In this document: one piece after another, positions 11,237-23,213 of the stretch
Numbering within the stretch: the stretch's first letter is position 1
Layout: each line of letters begins with the position of its first letter
Assembly (NCBI GenBank): GCA_002682825.1
Contig: NOKP01000055.1
Span: 62,001 to 126,000 of the forward strand
Direction of reading: 5' to 3'
Length of the DNA: 64,000 nt
Source: Neonectria sp. B-13
Taxonomy: Eukaryota > Ascomycota > Sordariomycetes > Hypocreales > Nectriaceae
Notes under the pieces: model-generated
The model's database searches: none
Told to the model about the DNA's origin: nothing
Seen by the model: the letters and a program-made list of their open reading frames with translations, nothing else
Made by a program: the position numbers and the translations under genes

Positions 11237-11629
11237 ATGATGATTGGCACACCAACTATCATGGCCTTTTTGGCTGCACTCAGCATTGCCGGCACCCACG
11301 CGGGCCCATGCCAAGTTTTCTCAACCACTACCACAACATCCGAGAGTGCCCAACCAACAACGCCCTCAGTCTGCGCAGGATACTCTTTCCCGGCCAACAC
11401 GATCTGCTGCGTCACAGGGACGGGCGGGGGGGTTAGCCAAATTGGCGATGGTTCCTCGTCTTCTCTCAGCAGTTGTGTTGACTCTTGTATCTCGTCCAAC
11501 GGGTGCACTGCGTTTCAGTTCTACGAGGGTGAGGTGTGTCGACTGTTTCAGGGTAGCCTCTCAGTGGATCAAACTCAGCCAACCGCTATCCGGTTTTTCC
11601 AGCTTGCCTGCTTCTTTACGATTGATTAG
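11237..11629 (+). CDS. Small secreted protein with apple/PAN-like cysteine pattern
   Basis: A single exon encodes 130 residues. I chose ATG 11237 because it gives a clean signal peptide (MMIGTPTIMAFLAALSIAGT, cleavage after ~A22); an in-frame ATG at 11174 would add 21 residues that spoil it. A Thr/Ser-rich linker follows. Then comes CVDSCISSNGCTAFQFYEG-VCRLFQ (dash = one residue), the spacing seen in apple/PAN-like modules that bind carbohydrate or protein. Family assignment is weak. The DNA around the start codon is partly duplicated at about 12008-12062. No neighbour suggests a pathway. Confidence 0.6.
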   Translation: MMIGTPTIMAFLAALSIAGTHAGPCQVFSTTTTTSESAQPTTPSVCAGYSFPANTICCVTGTGGGVSQIGDGSSSSLSSCVDSCISSNGCTAFQFYEGEVCRLFQGSLSVDQTQPTAIRFFQLACFFTID

Positions 11630-11849
11630 GGCGGCATTGGGACTTTGGACTAGGGGTTTCTAGGCTGTGGCAGCTTTGGCAGAGCTGAGACTGGGACTGA
11701 TTATTGGGATGGTTGAAGTTCGATGTACGGACTAGTTAAAAATGGCTAAAGATAGCCGCTGGGGCACAGAAAACGGGGAATAAACCAACAGCCAATCGTC
11801 TTGGCATTAGTACAAGGTACCCGAATTCATCGACATTATTATCACTCTG

Positions 11850-12013
11850 GAGAGCTGGGGACGATGGCAAGGCTCCCGGTATGTCAATATCAACATACCA
11901 TTGCCCGCCATTGGTCAAAGAAATCAATGCCAGCCTTAGGTTAGCTTAGGATAATGCTCGGAATGGTGTCCTATTTAGGATGAATACCTTATACAGGTCT
12001 ACCTACTTTAGTT
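11850..12013. repeat. Direct repeat, copy A (~165 bp, diverged)
   Basis: Copy A aligns by eye with 13507-13678 in the same orientation. Shared blocks include GATGGCAAGG, TGTCCGCCATT/TGCCCGCCATT, AATGCCAGCCT and AATGGTGTCCTAT. Differences are substitutions (many transitions) plus a short indel. It lies 1.66 kb from copy B, and the decayed HET gene lies between them. No transposon ORF or terminal inverted repeat was seen. Confidence 0.7.
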
Positions 12014-12062
12014 CAATCAAGAAATCTTCATGATCAGCACACCAACTCTCATGGCCGCCTTT
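12008..12062 (+). repeat. Partial duplicate of the start of the apple-like gene
   Basis: The sequence around 12014-12055 matches 11223-11265, the region of the secreted protein's start codon; both contain ATCAAGAA, TCTTCATGAT, CACACCAACT and TCATGGCC. After about 55 bp the similarity ends, and no full paralogue follows. It directly abuts repeat copy A. Likely a broken duplicate or recombination footprint. Confidence 0.55.
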
Positions 12063-12305
12063 TCGACCCTGGAACTTGCCCTGCAGGGAATCCTCGAAGG
12101 CATTCCACGAGTCAACAAAGTGGAGCAGGATAATCGACTCGGCGCCCATGTGGTCTTTAAACATTAAGTACGGGCCCGTGTACGGCGGTTTACGTCCCAT
12201 GATGTTTCTACACAGGGGCGACAGCAAAGATCAGCGATAGGACATGATGGAAAAGCAACCTACTAAGAACAGGCCGGGATGGATTGGGGCTCTGACGTGA
12301 ATGCA

Positions 12306-13208
12306 TCAAACTGCAGGGAACTGAATGATGGCAGTATAGCGACTCAGGTCAGTGAGCTGTTGCCTGAGCGCGAGGCGATTGTGTATGGTCCGCGTATTTC
12401 TCACATCTTCCCAGTGCCTCAGCCCATGAACGAAAACTGCTCCAACGACCTTGTATTTATTTCACCACAAGATCGGAGAGCCATTGGAACCGGAAGTCCC
12501 TCGAGGAGAAAACTTTGTCACCGATCTGTAGGTCATGAAGTCCGGTGCCAATGTATCCGTTGTCCAGAGAAAAAAGACACCGTTCTTCACGCATCATCAG
12601 CTCAGTGACCCTCAAAATGTACGCCCATTCCCAGTCGACTTCGCGTAGAAGCTGTGTTATGGCCGATACCGCCTGATCTGGTACGCCATGCCTATTATTT
12701 GAAGGATCAATGTGAATAACGGCATCCCGTGGCTTTGAAATGATATCTTCAAACGTGTTAAAGATAAAGAGACAGTCTATCGCCCTCGTATCATGATCTG
12801 GTATGTTGTAGGGCTTCTGGAAGCCGCGGTAATCCAGGTGATCATATTCCTCCCGTTTTATAGAGATACCTTCGAAGACTGAAAATATGTAAGAATACAG
12901 GTCACCATACGGCTCCAGCAGCTGACAGGTTCGCTGCACGTATGCGAACCAATGGCAAAGCTCTGGGATCCAAAAATCTTCTAAACCGGTACAGGTCCCT
13001 GGCTCATGGGTGCGGTGGAGAGTATGACTTTGCGTAACCTTTTCGCCCCAGACGTAGGACTGGGCTGTGAAGGATGATGCATCGTCGAGATCGACTACTC
13101 GAATATGCCCAATCAGCGGAGAATTACTGGATGGATCGGTTGGACGGTTTAAATCGAGGAGGCGAATGCACCGCGATGACTTGGGGAGAGGAAGGCTTGC
13201 GTAGAAAT
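12306..13208 (-). pseudogene. Decayed heterokaryon-incompatibility (HET) domain gene
   Basis: Read leftward from 13208, just after a good acceptor (CTAATCAG), the frame gives FYASLPLPKSSRCIRLLDL and then SSFTAQSYVWGE, the N-terminal hallmarks of the HET domain. The central HET segment that should follow, with its WIDAxCINQ block, is absent. The text passes straight to a C-terminal region ending IGTGLHDLQIGDKVF, also typical of HET proteins. From there the family pattern continues only by changing frame twice, near 12505-12512 (LEGLPVPMALRSCGE) and near 12455-12462 (YKVVGAVFVHGL), ending at 12306. There is no convincing start codon or first exon. Missing core, two frameshifts and lost start mark it as non-functional. 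Known: intact HET proteins trigger cell death on fusion of unlike strains. Direct repeats flank the locus. Confidence 0.75.
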
Positions 13209-13506
13209 CTGATTAGAAAGGGGATGAAGGTCGTTAAGTGCGCGTGATCAGGCAAGAACAGCCACAAGCTCAACTATGTCGATAGCTACATCGCCAGACA
13301 TCGTGAATGGAACTGAGAGCGTGAAAGGAGAAATGGACCAAAAAGAATGGATTGAAACGTAGACTTCCCCCCCTTTCCCCCCCGATCAATTTCCCTCGTA
13401 TTTTAAGACGAGGATGGATTGTTTGCCTTGCTGCTTTGTCGGTTGTGGTTCGCCCTGAGGCGGTTTGTCCATTGTCTCAGCAGCCTGTTTTGTGGCGGCA
13501 TAGCAG

Positions 13507-13678
13507 CGAAGCTGGGGGCGATGGCAAGGTGCCCAGTACGTCAATCTTGACGTATCATTGTCCGCCATTAATTAGTTGAAGAAATTAATGCCAGCCTCAG
13601 GTTTACTTAGGACGATAATCGCAATGGTGTCCTATCTAGGACAAATACCTGAGACAGGTTTAGCCGCTCTAATTCGGG
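13507..13678. repeat. Direct repeat, copy B (~165 bp, diverged)
   Basis: This is the partner of copy A at 11850-12013, in the same orientation. It lies upstream of the decayed HET gene. Similarity stops near 13678; what follows (13680-13890) has an open frame with no recognised relatives. Confidence 0.7.
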
Positions 13679-14270
13679 CGCAGTGCAGATCGGTCTGGCC
13701 CGAGTGCTCGTTGAGGTTACTTTGTGCAAGGCAGACACCCCGATCTACGTCCAGGGTGGCAGTGCTGTTACATCCAACGTGCAACGCGGCTCAATTGTAT
13801 TCATCCATGGCGCAAGTGGAGAGGCGATGAATGCGGCTGAGGCCATCCGACCCAAACAATCTCAGTGGCTCTTTACAGTGGCGTGACGTGAGACGAATGA
13901 AATGCATATGAATTCCTTGCAGGACTTATGTTGATGCTCGGAGCTCTCGGTGTACAATGCACTGTGCTGTAAGACGGAACCCACGCAATTGGCAATGATT
14001 GGCGTTTGGTGGAATCCGGACCGCGGCGATCTGGGATCTTCATAACCAAAAGCCTGAAGGATTCATCCACTGCAGGCTGAGCATTATGTCATGTTCCAGG
14101 CAACAGCTAACTGCTCGCCCTCTTAAAACGGCTCGACCCATCGCTGCTTAGCTGTCCTGATTATCTCTCAACGAAACAACCGAACTTCCACCACTGCAAC
14201 CGCTTGAGTCTACAGTGCTAAGTTCGAACTCTACTCTTTCCGCCCACTCGTCAAATCAATAGCTTTCATC
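13679..14270. other. Intergenic region, no gene recognised
   Basis: Between repeat copy B and the next gene. A 67-codon frame at 13683-13886 might be a gene fragment but has no recognisable family. The last ~150 bp, pyrimidine-rich, likely form the 5' UTR/promoter of the gene at 14271. Confidence 0.45.
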
Positions 14271-15035
14271 ATGGCGTGCAGTTGGTACCGCGACCCAAAA
14301 GTGTACGAGTACATGTCCAGCGACACATTTTGGCTTCTTGGCATTGCCATAGCCGTGAACGGCTGGTGGACGAACCGACAGGTTGAGAGGTTCATCGAGT
14401 CGAAAAAGGAGTCCGACGCATCGCAAAAAGAACTCAAAGAGTCGAAGAAGGAGTCCGACGCATCGCAAAAAGAACCCAAAGAGTCGAAAGCATCCAGCAA
14501 GTCCGAGAACGAGACCAAGGCGATCTACAACACCTCCAAGGATAGCTCTCCTTCCGAGTCAACCCCCACGAACACTTCCTCCGACGGCAACAGTTCTATG
14601 CTGCTGCAGCCGCACATAACCTCCCAGTTTCGCAAGTTGCTCGCTATCTTCGCCTGCACCTTTGTCTTCCCTCTACAACTCCTCGAAGGCTCGTGGGTCC
14701 TCATAACCACTTGGCGCCTAACGGTCGCAACTTTGAAGGCTACGTATCCTCGCATTAGGCCACGTATCCTGGGCTTTATTTTGTATCTTCCATTCGCAGC
14801 CATCATCGCATCTGCCTGGGCAGTCGTATTGGGTACGGGCGCATTCTTGGTTTGTATGCAAATACTTTATTTCCTCAACTTGAAGGAATTGGAGCCGGGT
14901 GCCCATGCCCGCCTAAACTCCGACGAAAAGAGAGAGAAGAGAAAGTCTAGTGATGGAGAGTGGGACCAAGTGGAAGAAGTGGGCCAGGGTGGGGAGAAAG
15001 ACCAAGATATCAAAGGAGACAAGAAGGCAGAATAG
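14271..15035 (+). CDS. Hypothetical multi-pass membrane protein with charged tandem repeat
   Basis: A single exon encodes 254 residues; the first ATG (ATCATGGCG context) is used. One hydrophobic segment lies near 20-34 (FWLLGIAIAVNGWW), a second region at ~121-146 (LLAIFACTFVFPLQLLEGSW), and a long one at ~165-202 that could cross twice. Between the first and second is a Lys/Glu/Ser-rich segment with a 14-residue unit (ESKKESDASQKELK) present twice and a partial third. The C-terminal 50 residues are highly charged. I do not recognise a family. It may be a lineage-specific membrane protein; location and role are unknown. Confidence 0.65.
   Translation: MACSWYRDPKVYEYMSSDTFWLLGIAIAVNGWWTNRQVERFIESKKESDASQKELKESKKESDASQKEPKESKASSKSENETKAIYNTSKDSSPSESTPTNTSSDGNSSMLLQPHITSQFRKLLAIFACTFVFPLQLLEGSWVLITTWRLTVATLKATYPRIRPRILGFILYLPFAAIIASAWAVVLGTGAFLVCMQILYFLNLKELEPGAHARLNSDEKREKRKSSDGEWDQVEEVGQGGEKDQDIKGDKKAE
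14397..14480 (+). repeat. 42-bp tandem repeat inside the membrane protein gene
   Basis: Two 42-bp units start at 14397 and 14439 and differ at only a few positions; a third truncated unit starts at 14481. Each encodes 14 residues, so copy-number change would keep the frame. Confidence 0.85.
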
Positions 15036-15344
15036 TGCAGTTTCGACAGTTTAAGATGGATAATACAGATTTACTATATGGGTGCGGTGAACTGGATAGT
15101 TCCTTGAGACGGATTAGCATTTCACCAAGGTAGCATTATGACTAGGGAGCAGAAATTATATCAATGACGCGTTCGGGTTGAATTTAGAGAACTTCCAGTA
15201 GGCTACAAAGCCTCCCAAGACAAATGACGGAACAGCCAAGTCAAGATAGCTACTCCATCCTAATGACAAGTTGATTTGGGTGCGGATCAATACCCAGAGC
15301 ATCCACACTGGAAACTATTCAACAGGAACTGAAGCTTGCTTGAC

Positions 15345-16882
<1,538 letters not shown>

Positions 16883-18352
16883 ACTGAAGCGTTGTAGAGA
16901 CTCCGAGAGGGCAGGATTGAGAGGATGATGAGGATGATGAGGATGGTGAACTACAGAGATCACGACAAACTGTAGGCTTTATACAATTTCGCATCAAGAG
17001 TATCGTCGGGATAGAGTCATCCATCGTCTTGATTTGCTTATCTTGCACCATAATACAGAGGGTTGCGTTTTGGCTACGAAGTTCACTCAGCTTCCTAAAC
17101 AGTCAAGTTTCCGGCTGAGGGATCCGAGGAAGGAAGGTAGCGGATGGTGTGGAAGGCTGTCAAAGATACTAACACAGAGCCAAGACTCGACCGCAGCGAG
17201 AAATATGCTTCGAGAAATGCAAGGGTTTTGGCGATTCAAAAGTTCTTGGAATAAATACGCAAGGTTTACCGGGGTTGTCCCTTTGGTATTCTCGCTCGCC
17301 ATCTCAGTGTAGGAATCCAGCTAATCTAGTCTCATTGTTGTGGCTATCTCGCTGTTGATGATAACTAATCGATCTGCGCGTGAGCCGCGGGCCAAAGGAT
17401 GTCCAATATTGCTACTAGGACGACGAAATAGCGAATTCGAACGACATAAGTTCCTCGAATGATTAGCAACCATAGGCCCCGTTCGGTTCGAGCTCCTTCT
17501 GCTTTCGAACATCGGATGCGGGAGGCTCCGCCACGTCGTTAATGCCGAAGGCACTAGGATCGGGACAAGCATTCCAAACAGGCAACAAGCCCCGATTACC
17601 TCAACGGGATTCCACCCGGCTTGGATAAGCGACTGCAGATCCGGGCCCTTGGCGGTCAGTCGGCTCATGCCGAGGCGATGTGGTGATACCCAAGTAGTCT
17701 AATCAGTCCACATTGTCGACGTGCATCAAGGTGTACCCCGCAAACAGATGGCACCTTTGGCGATAGATATTCCTTCGGGTCTTGACTCTTATAGTCAGCT
17801 GCCTCTACTATTAACAGGCTAGTCCCGTAAGCCTGTAAGGTACGAGGAAATAAGGTGAATGGATCGCGCCGGCTCCCGCATCGGAGATAAGAATAAACTA
17901 CCTAGCTAGAGTAGCAACGAAACCCACCATCCCACCGTACTAGCAGCATCGCTCGTCACAGGCACACAGGCTAGTAGCGGCAAAGACACACCAATGGCAG
18001 AACAGTTTGTTGTTCTTGTGTGATCAGATATCTTGGCAACTTGGTCCCTCTCCTTAGCCTCCTTCCTACTATAAGGCATCATCACATCCCTTTCCCCCTT
18101 CCCTGTTTATTGCAGGTTCTCTCGATTGACACCGGTTTTTCGCATAGACTGCTACGCACTGAGGATGCTTCTAGTTTAATTCTGTTTCTCGTGACTTGAT
18201 GGACGGAGGGATAATTGTGTTTCGTTGGAGTGGCGTTTAGTCTATCTACTGTATTTCATCGCTATCTAATACACAGCTCCCCTAAGCCCTGGTAGTTCAT
18301 GCGGTCGACATCTCAGTCCCTGAAACATTTATTTCTCCGCAGCATTTGCTCT
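16883..18352. other. Intergenic region, no gene recognised
   Basis: About 1.5 kb. The right-hand side of 16882 carries the protease promoter, with a TTTATA-like stretch and a (GATGAG)-rich microsatellite near 16918-16945. A 115-codon minus-strand frame at 17321-17668 lacks family features. Nothing else recognised. Confidence 0.5.
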
Positions 18353-19877
18353 TCAGAAATTCACCAACAGCTTCCAGCCGGTCCGTTTGATTCTCGCGAC
18401 AACCACAAAGGTCGTACCGACAAGACAGAAAACTCCAGAGAATACCTTGAGACCAGTCCACCCACCCGCACTTTCCAGTATCGCACCATTGATGGGATTG
18501 GCCGTAAAGCCTCCAATTGCGCTGACAAAAAGGACAATGCCTGTGCGGAATCCAATTTCGGCCATTGGCGAGATCTGCATCACCAAAGGCGTAATCAACG
18601 AGACGTAAGCGCCCGAGAAGAAACCAAAGAGGACGGCAAAGGCGATCAACGCCGAGTCGCTTGTATCTGGCAGCCAAAGCGCCAGGGTCCAGATGCCAGA
18701 TAGGTAGCACACAACAATGAAGACGTTGAACCGGCCAATCTTGTCGCTTAGAAAGCCGGCGAACAGCCGTCCAAATAATGACGCTGCATTTAGAATGGGC
18801 AGTATGTACTGGGCCAAGTCGGGGTTCATCCCCACACCGTAAGCCTCAACAGGGAGGTAGTTGATGGTGACGAAAAAGCCGTAGCTAAAGAAGAAGAAAC
18901 CGGCCGTGGTGCATAGGAACTCGATTTCCGTGAAAGGCTTGAGAAGCTGAGCCTTTGTGACTGTTTGGGGGTGTGGAGGGGAATAAGGTCGGACGGTCAA
19001 GTTCGCGATGACCAAGAGAAAGAGCATGAGAAATGCGCAAATACGCATGGCCCATCCATAGCCGACCTCAGAGATGAGTCTTGAAACCATGATGGGGAAG
19101 ACAATGCCGCCGATACTGGAGCCCGTAAACAGGATTCCAAAGGCTGCTCCACGCTTCTGGTTGAACCATCCAACAACACAAGTAACGGCTAGGCCTATTA
19201 GTTTACTCATAAAACAAGGAACTCGGAAATTATTGACACATACATGGTTGGAAGATGGCTGAGACACCAATAGCGGAACATAACCCCTGTGCCAGGAGTA
19301 TCTGATAGTATTCGGTGCCGAGGCTCGCCATCATGATGCCGAAGACATGAAGGAAACTTCCGACGAGGAGCAGCCACCGCGGGCCATAGTGATCGTATAT
19401 GATGCCAACAAAGGGCCCCTGAGGAGGTGTCAGCAGTAAACTCAATGAAAAGGACTGAAACATACCATGCCCATCATGAAGAAAATTTGCAACGACGGAA
19501 TCCAAGATATGGTGCTTGGCGAGTATTCGCTGAGTAGTTCGTTTTGATAGTACTCCTGAAAGACTCCAACACCTAGTCGTTTCCATAAAAATGATTAGCT
19601 GTGCTCAGTAGTCTAGTATGATGACAGGAGCCATACTGTTCAGCCAGCCAAAACTGCAGAATGAGGTACACCAAGCACCGAGCACAACGAGCCAAGCGGC
19701 TGCACCTCCGTCAGGGGCATCACTGCCCCAAGGGACCTTCTGAGCAGGCTTCTCGGCATCATGGCTGCGTAGCTTAGACAGTTCAGAAGGTGACTGGTCT
19801 TGATCTTGTGCAATCTCCGCCCCCATTTGCATCGGTTCGTTGCTGGCTGGCGTACTGTGCTGTTTCGGGTAGGACAT
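18353..19877 (-). CDS. MFS monocarboxylate-transporter-like (MCT family) permease
   Basis: Four exons, 19877-19637, 19572-19466, 19418-19244 and 19194-18353, give 454 residues; introns of 64, 47 and 49 nt have GTATG(G/T) donors. The N-tail ends with APDGGAAAWLVVLGAW, the DGGxxAWxV signature of fungal MCT proteins. It is followed by VGVFQEYYQNELLSEYSPST and SWIPSLQIFFMM, also typical, then helices containing GPRWLLLVGSFLHVFG and WFNQKRGAAFGI. Known: fungal MCT relatives are proton-linked permeases for monocarboxylates, riboflavin or similar solutes, and some are linked to metabolite clusters. It is head-to-head with the Zn2Cys6 gene at 20442, and a secreted amidohydrolase follows further right. 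A carboxylate substrate is a guess from family only. Confidence 0.93.
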
Positions 19878-20441
19878 GGTGATGTGCAAAGGCAACAGAA
19901 AAGTTCATACAAATGAGCGACCTTGGGTAAGTTCAATATGAGACAAGGAGCGAAGTCTTGGATTTGATCTTAAACCATTGTCTACTGCCCTCTCGCTGCT
20001 ACTTATAATCTTGACGACGACGAGATATCCACGCCGAAACCCTAGAAACCATGTCCCGGTGTTAGTACTGCCGAAGCTAGGGACGGTTGAAGCCCGGTTG
20101 CCGACATACAACTCATGGCAGCAAAACACAATATTAGACACTTTCTCCTGTCAAATCACAACCGCCAATTCTGTGGCCTTGGAGGAAGTGTTAGATTCCC
20201 CTGGTCGGGAACGGGAGTAAAGTCGACAGGGATGCTCCGGCCTCGGTCGTAAAATACTATGAACAAAGGCCGAGCTCATTTGGTGGCGTTACTCCCCGGC
20301 CATAAGCTCTTAGCTCCGATGCAAGCAACGTCATTTGCGGATCAAGGGAATCTCACAAGCAATTCACCATCTTTGATGGATTGCAACTCGGCACTTCAGC
20401 CCACAGCCTAACGCACTCGCTGGAGTAATTCGACCTTCACA
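19878..20441. promoter_or_regulatory. Divergent promoter between MCT permease and Zn2Cys6 regulator
   Basis: This 564-bp spacer serves both genes. It contains scattered CGG/CCG triplets, including CTCGG (20242-20246) and CCGAG (20270-20274) as an inverted pair 23 bp apart. There is no repeated or palindromic site as clear as in the other three divergent promoters of this window. Confidence 0.4.
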
Positions 20442-22623
20442 ATGGGCTCTGAATGTCCGTTCACACCACCTAGCCTCACCCCGAGCTCCGAACCCGAACA
20501 AGGCCAGCCGACAACTTCGCCTACTGCGTACTCCCAGAACAGTCTCCCGGCTCCCCGATCGTGTTACGGATGCAATCGCAAAAAAATACGATGTGACAAG
20601 AATGAACCTTGCTCATCCTGCGTACGAGCTGGCAGACCATGCGCCTATCCGCCGACAGGCCCACGAACACGGCGGGCGAAGAAGACAATCATAGCTGACA
20701 TGGCCTCCCGAATCTCTAGTCTGGAGAAATCCCTTGCCCAAGCCAAAAACGAAGCACAATCTGCTCAAACAGCTTCATATTCCAAGTCTTCGAAGTCTAC
20801 GCCTTTGGCACAACCGGTAACTACTCTGCACTCCAGCAATCCAAGCCAGAGGTCTAGAGAGGACGTTCTCGTCCAAAACGGCTCCTCGAGCCAGTACTTC
20901 AATGAGGTTATATTTTCCAGAGTAATAGAAGATGTACGTTACACCGATGAATCGATAAACAAGGATACATATTTCTGACCGTTGGAGTAGGAAAGAAACC
21001 TCGAATCCGTCTTGACTCCTCCTCAGACAAGCTCCCCGCTCCAGCCAGCATCATCCCCGTTCAATGCGTTGGGAATTCTCTCCTCCCCCTCTTTGTCCAT
21101 AGCACCCGCCAGCCTTCACCCGCCTCAACAACTGGCTGTCAAACTATGGAATACTTATGTCGACAATGTGGATGGCTGCACAGGGCTGAAACTGCTACAT
21201 CTTCCGACGGATGAGGTCAAAGTGTATTCAGTCATCGATGACCCGACGAAAGCATCTCTAGGGAACCTCTCTCTTTGCTTCGCCATTTACTTTGCTTCCA
21301 CAGTCTCTCTCGGCGAATCAGTAGCGCAGGTGACTTTGGGACAAGACAAACACACGTTCCTCCTACAGCTCAAGGTCGGCCTAGAACAAGCCTTCGCCCA
21401 GGGAGACTTCTTGGACTCCCCAACACTGACAGGGCTTTTTGCCTTGGCCATATATTTGGTAAGCTCCATCATCATTCACTACTCATCCTAGCATAACCTA
21501 AAGTCATCGCTAGTCAGCCCTTCGCGTCAGCAACCGGAGCAAAGGCATATGGGTTCTCAACGGCCTCGCCATCCGCATAGCCCAGTCCCTAGGTCTTCAT
21601 TGTGACGGAAGGCGGCTTGGTCTCTCTCCCTTTCAGTCTGAAATCCGCCGCCGTCTTTGGTGGCACTTGCTTAGCCGAGACGGCCGCGCGGGAGAGGACT
21701 ACGGTCTGGAAAACACAAACAGTCTCTTACTGGAGTCCAATGTCAGCCTACCCATTAATGTCGACGACACAGACCTCCTTCCAGGAATGCAGCAGCTTCC
21801 CGCCTCGAAACCCGGCTGGACAGCCATGACATTCTCTCTGATCAACATTGAGCTTGCCAAGTCTATGCAAAACATAGCAGCCATCGCCTCGGCTTCGGCC
21901 CTTGTGTCACTGAGCGAAGAAACAAGAGTCAAGGTCATCAAGGAGACGCAAATGAGAGTGGAGAGTCGGCTGGAGCATTGCAATCCTGTGATGCCCCAGC
22001 ATCGTCTAACGATTCGCTGCTCCCAGTTCCTTCTTCAAAAGCTCGACTTTGTCACTCGGTTACAGTGGATTCTTTTGCAACGCACTGGACCTGACGCAGA
22101 GTTCGCGACTGAGCAGAACCTTGCTGAGGCCCTGGAAATCTTGCAACCGAGCCTCTACAGCGCGAGCGAAGGAGGTTTGCTGGCGCAGTTCGCGTGGGCC
22201 AGGAAGGCTTATCCTCAGTATCATGTCACCATGTACGTTCTGTGGCATCTTTGCCTCAAGCCCGAAGGTCCGAATATCGACAGAGCCTGGGAGGCGGTAG
22301 AGAGTCTATTCTCCGGTGAACTATGGGATGAGTCTACTAGGGGATTTGGACCCAAGGCGGCGGTACTGGCAGCCCTCAAGGCAAAAGCCGTGTTAGTAAG
22401 AGAAGGAATTCGAAAGCAGACTTGGCAAGACAGTGCTATAGCTAGCGGCACTCTTCGAGATGCCATGTCTGAAGGTGGACCCTCTGAAGGTGAAGGTCTT
22501 TCTTCGTGTTTACTTGGAGATGCCGGCGGTGGCGAGCTTAATGTCAATAGCATTGCGGATGAGTGGCCAGATTGGGAAACCTTGGTCCAGAATTTTCAAT
22601 TCGATAGGCCTGACGTAACCTAA
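20442..22623 (+). CDS. Zn2Cys6 transcription factor with fungal-specific middle domain
   Basis: Three exons, 20442-20933, 20991-21458 and 21514-22623, give 689 residues; introns are 57 nt (GTACGT...GTAG) and 55 nt (GTAAGC...CTAG). The zinc cluster is C41-X2-C44-X6-C51-X5-C57-X2-C60-X6-C67 with NRKKIRCDK. A short coiled coil (MASRISSLEKSLAQAKNEAQ) follows near 86-106. The middle domain has IRIAQSLGLHCDGRRLGLSP and EIRRRLWWHLLSRDGRAGED, the conserved core of PF04082 regulators. The window between them (PASLHPPQQLAVKLWNTYVD) marks its start. It is divergent from the MCT-type permease and upstream of a same-strand secreted amidohydrolase; control of one or both is inferred from position. Confidence 0.93.
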
Positions 22624-23213
22624 TAGCAACAGGGAATACCCGCCAAGCACGGCATTATTAATATCCCCACCTCCAAGGCACCTCACCCTGTGGCAGAGTA
22701 CATTCACCGTTATTTGTCATCCACCCTCAGGCCCATATAATCTTCAAATACCCGTAATGCCACCGCAGGCCAGTGCTTTGTCCATGTTCCAGGTCTTGAT
22801 CCGACTAAGCCGGCTGGTAGATAATTGAGACGCAACCGAGGCACTAACACAGTTAATACAGTGGGTTTGTGGGGTACACTACATAAGCGAGTGACATGGA
22901 GATCCGTATTTCCGTAAGACTCAAGCAAGTGCCGAACGATTCTGTCAACACCTACGTCACAGAAACCCATCTTACGAGCTGTCCATTGACTGATCAGTAA
23001 TGCTTCCCCACATGCGGTGGTTTTGACTAACTTTTAAGTCGCGTGATGCCTGTATGACGCTACGTTTAATCTGACGTGAGGCGGGGAACATATCGTCGCG
23101 CGCGGTTAATGACATGTAAGCCGGAAGGCCGGAGCGGAGTGGTATAAGAGCAGATGCTGTGGCTGCAGGAGTGAGATGTTTAACTTTTGGTACCACCGGG
23201 AACTTAATTAAGG
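22624..23213. other. Intergenic region, no gene recognised
   Basis: Holds the 3' end of the regulator gene and the promoter of the amidohydrolase gene. The short minus-strand frames here have no recognisable features. Confidence 0.5.

Noticed and set aside
17321..17668. 115-codon minus-strand frame upstream of the protease
   Set aside because: One hydrophobic patch but no family resemblance and no support from neighbouring splice sites.
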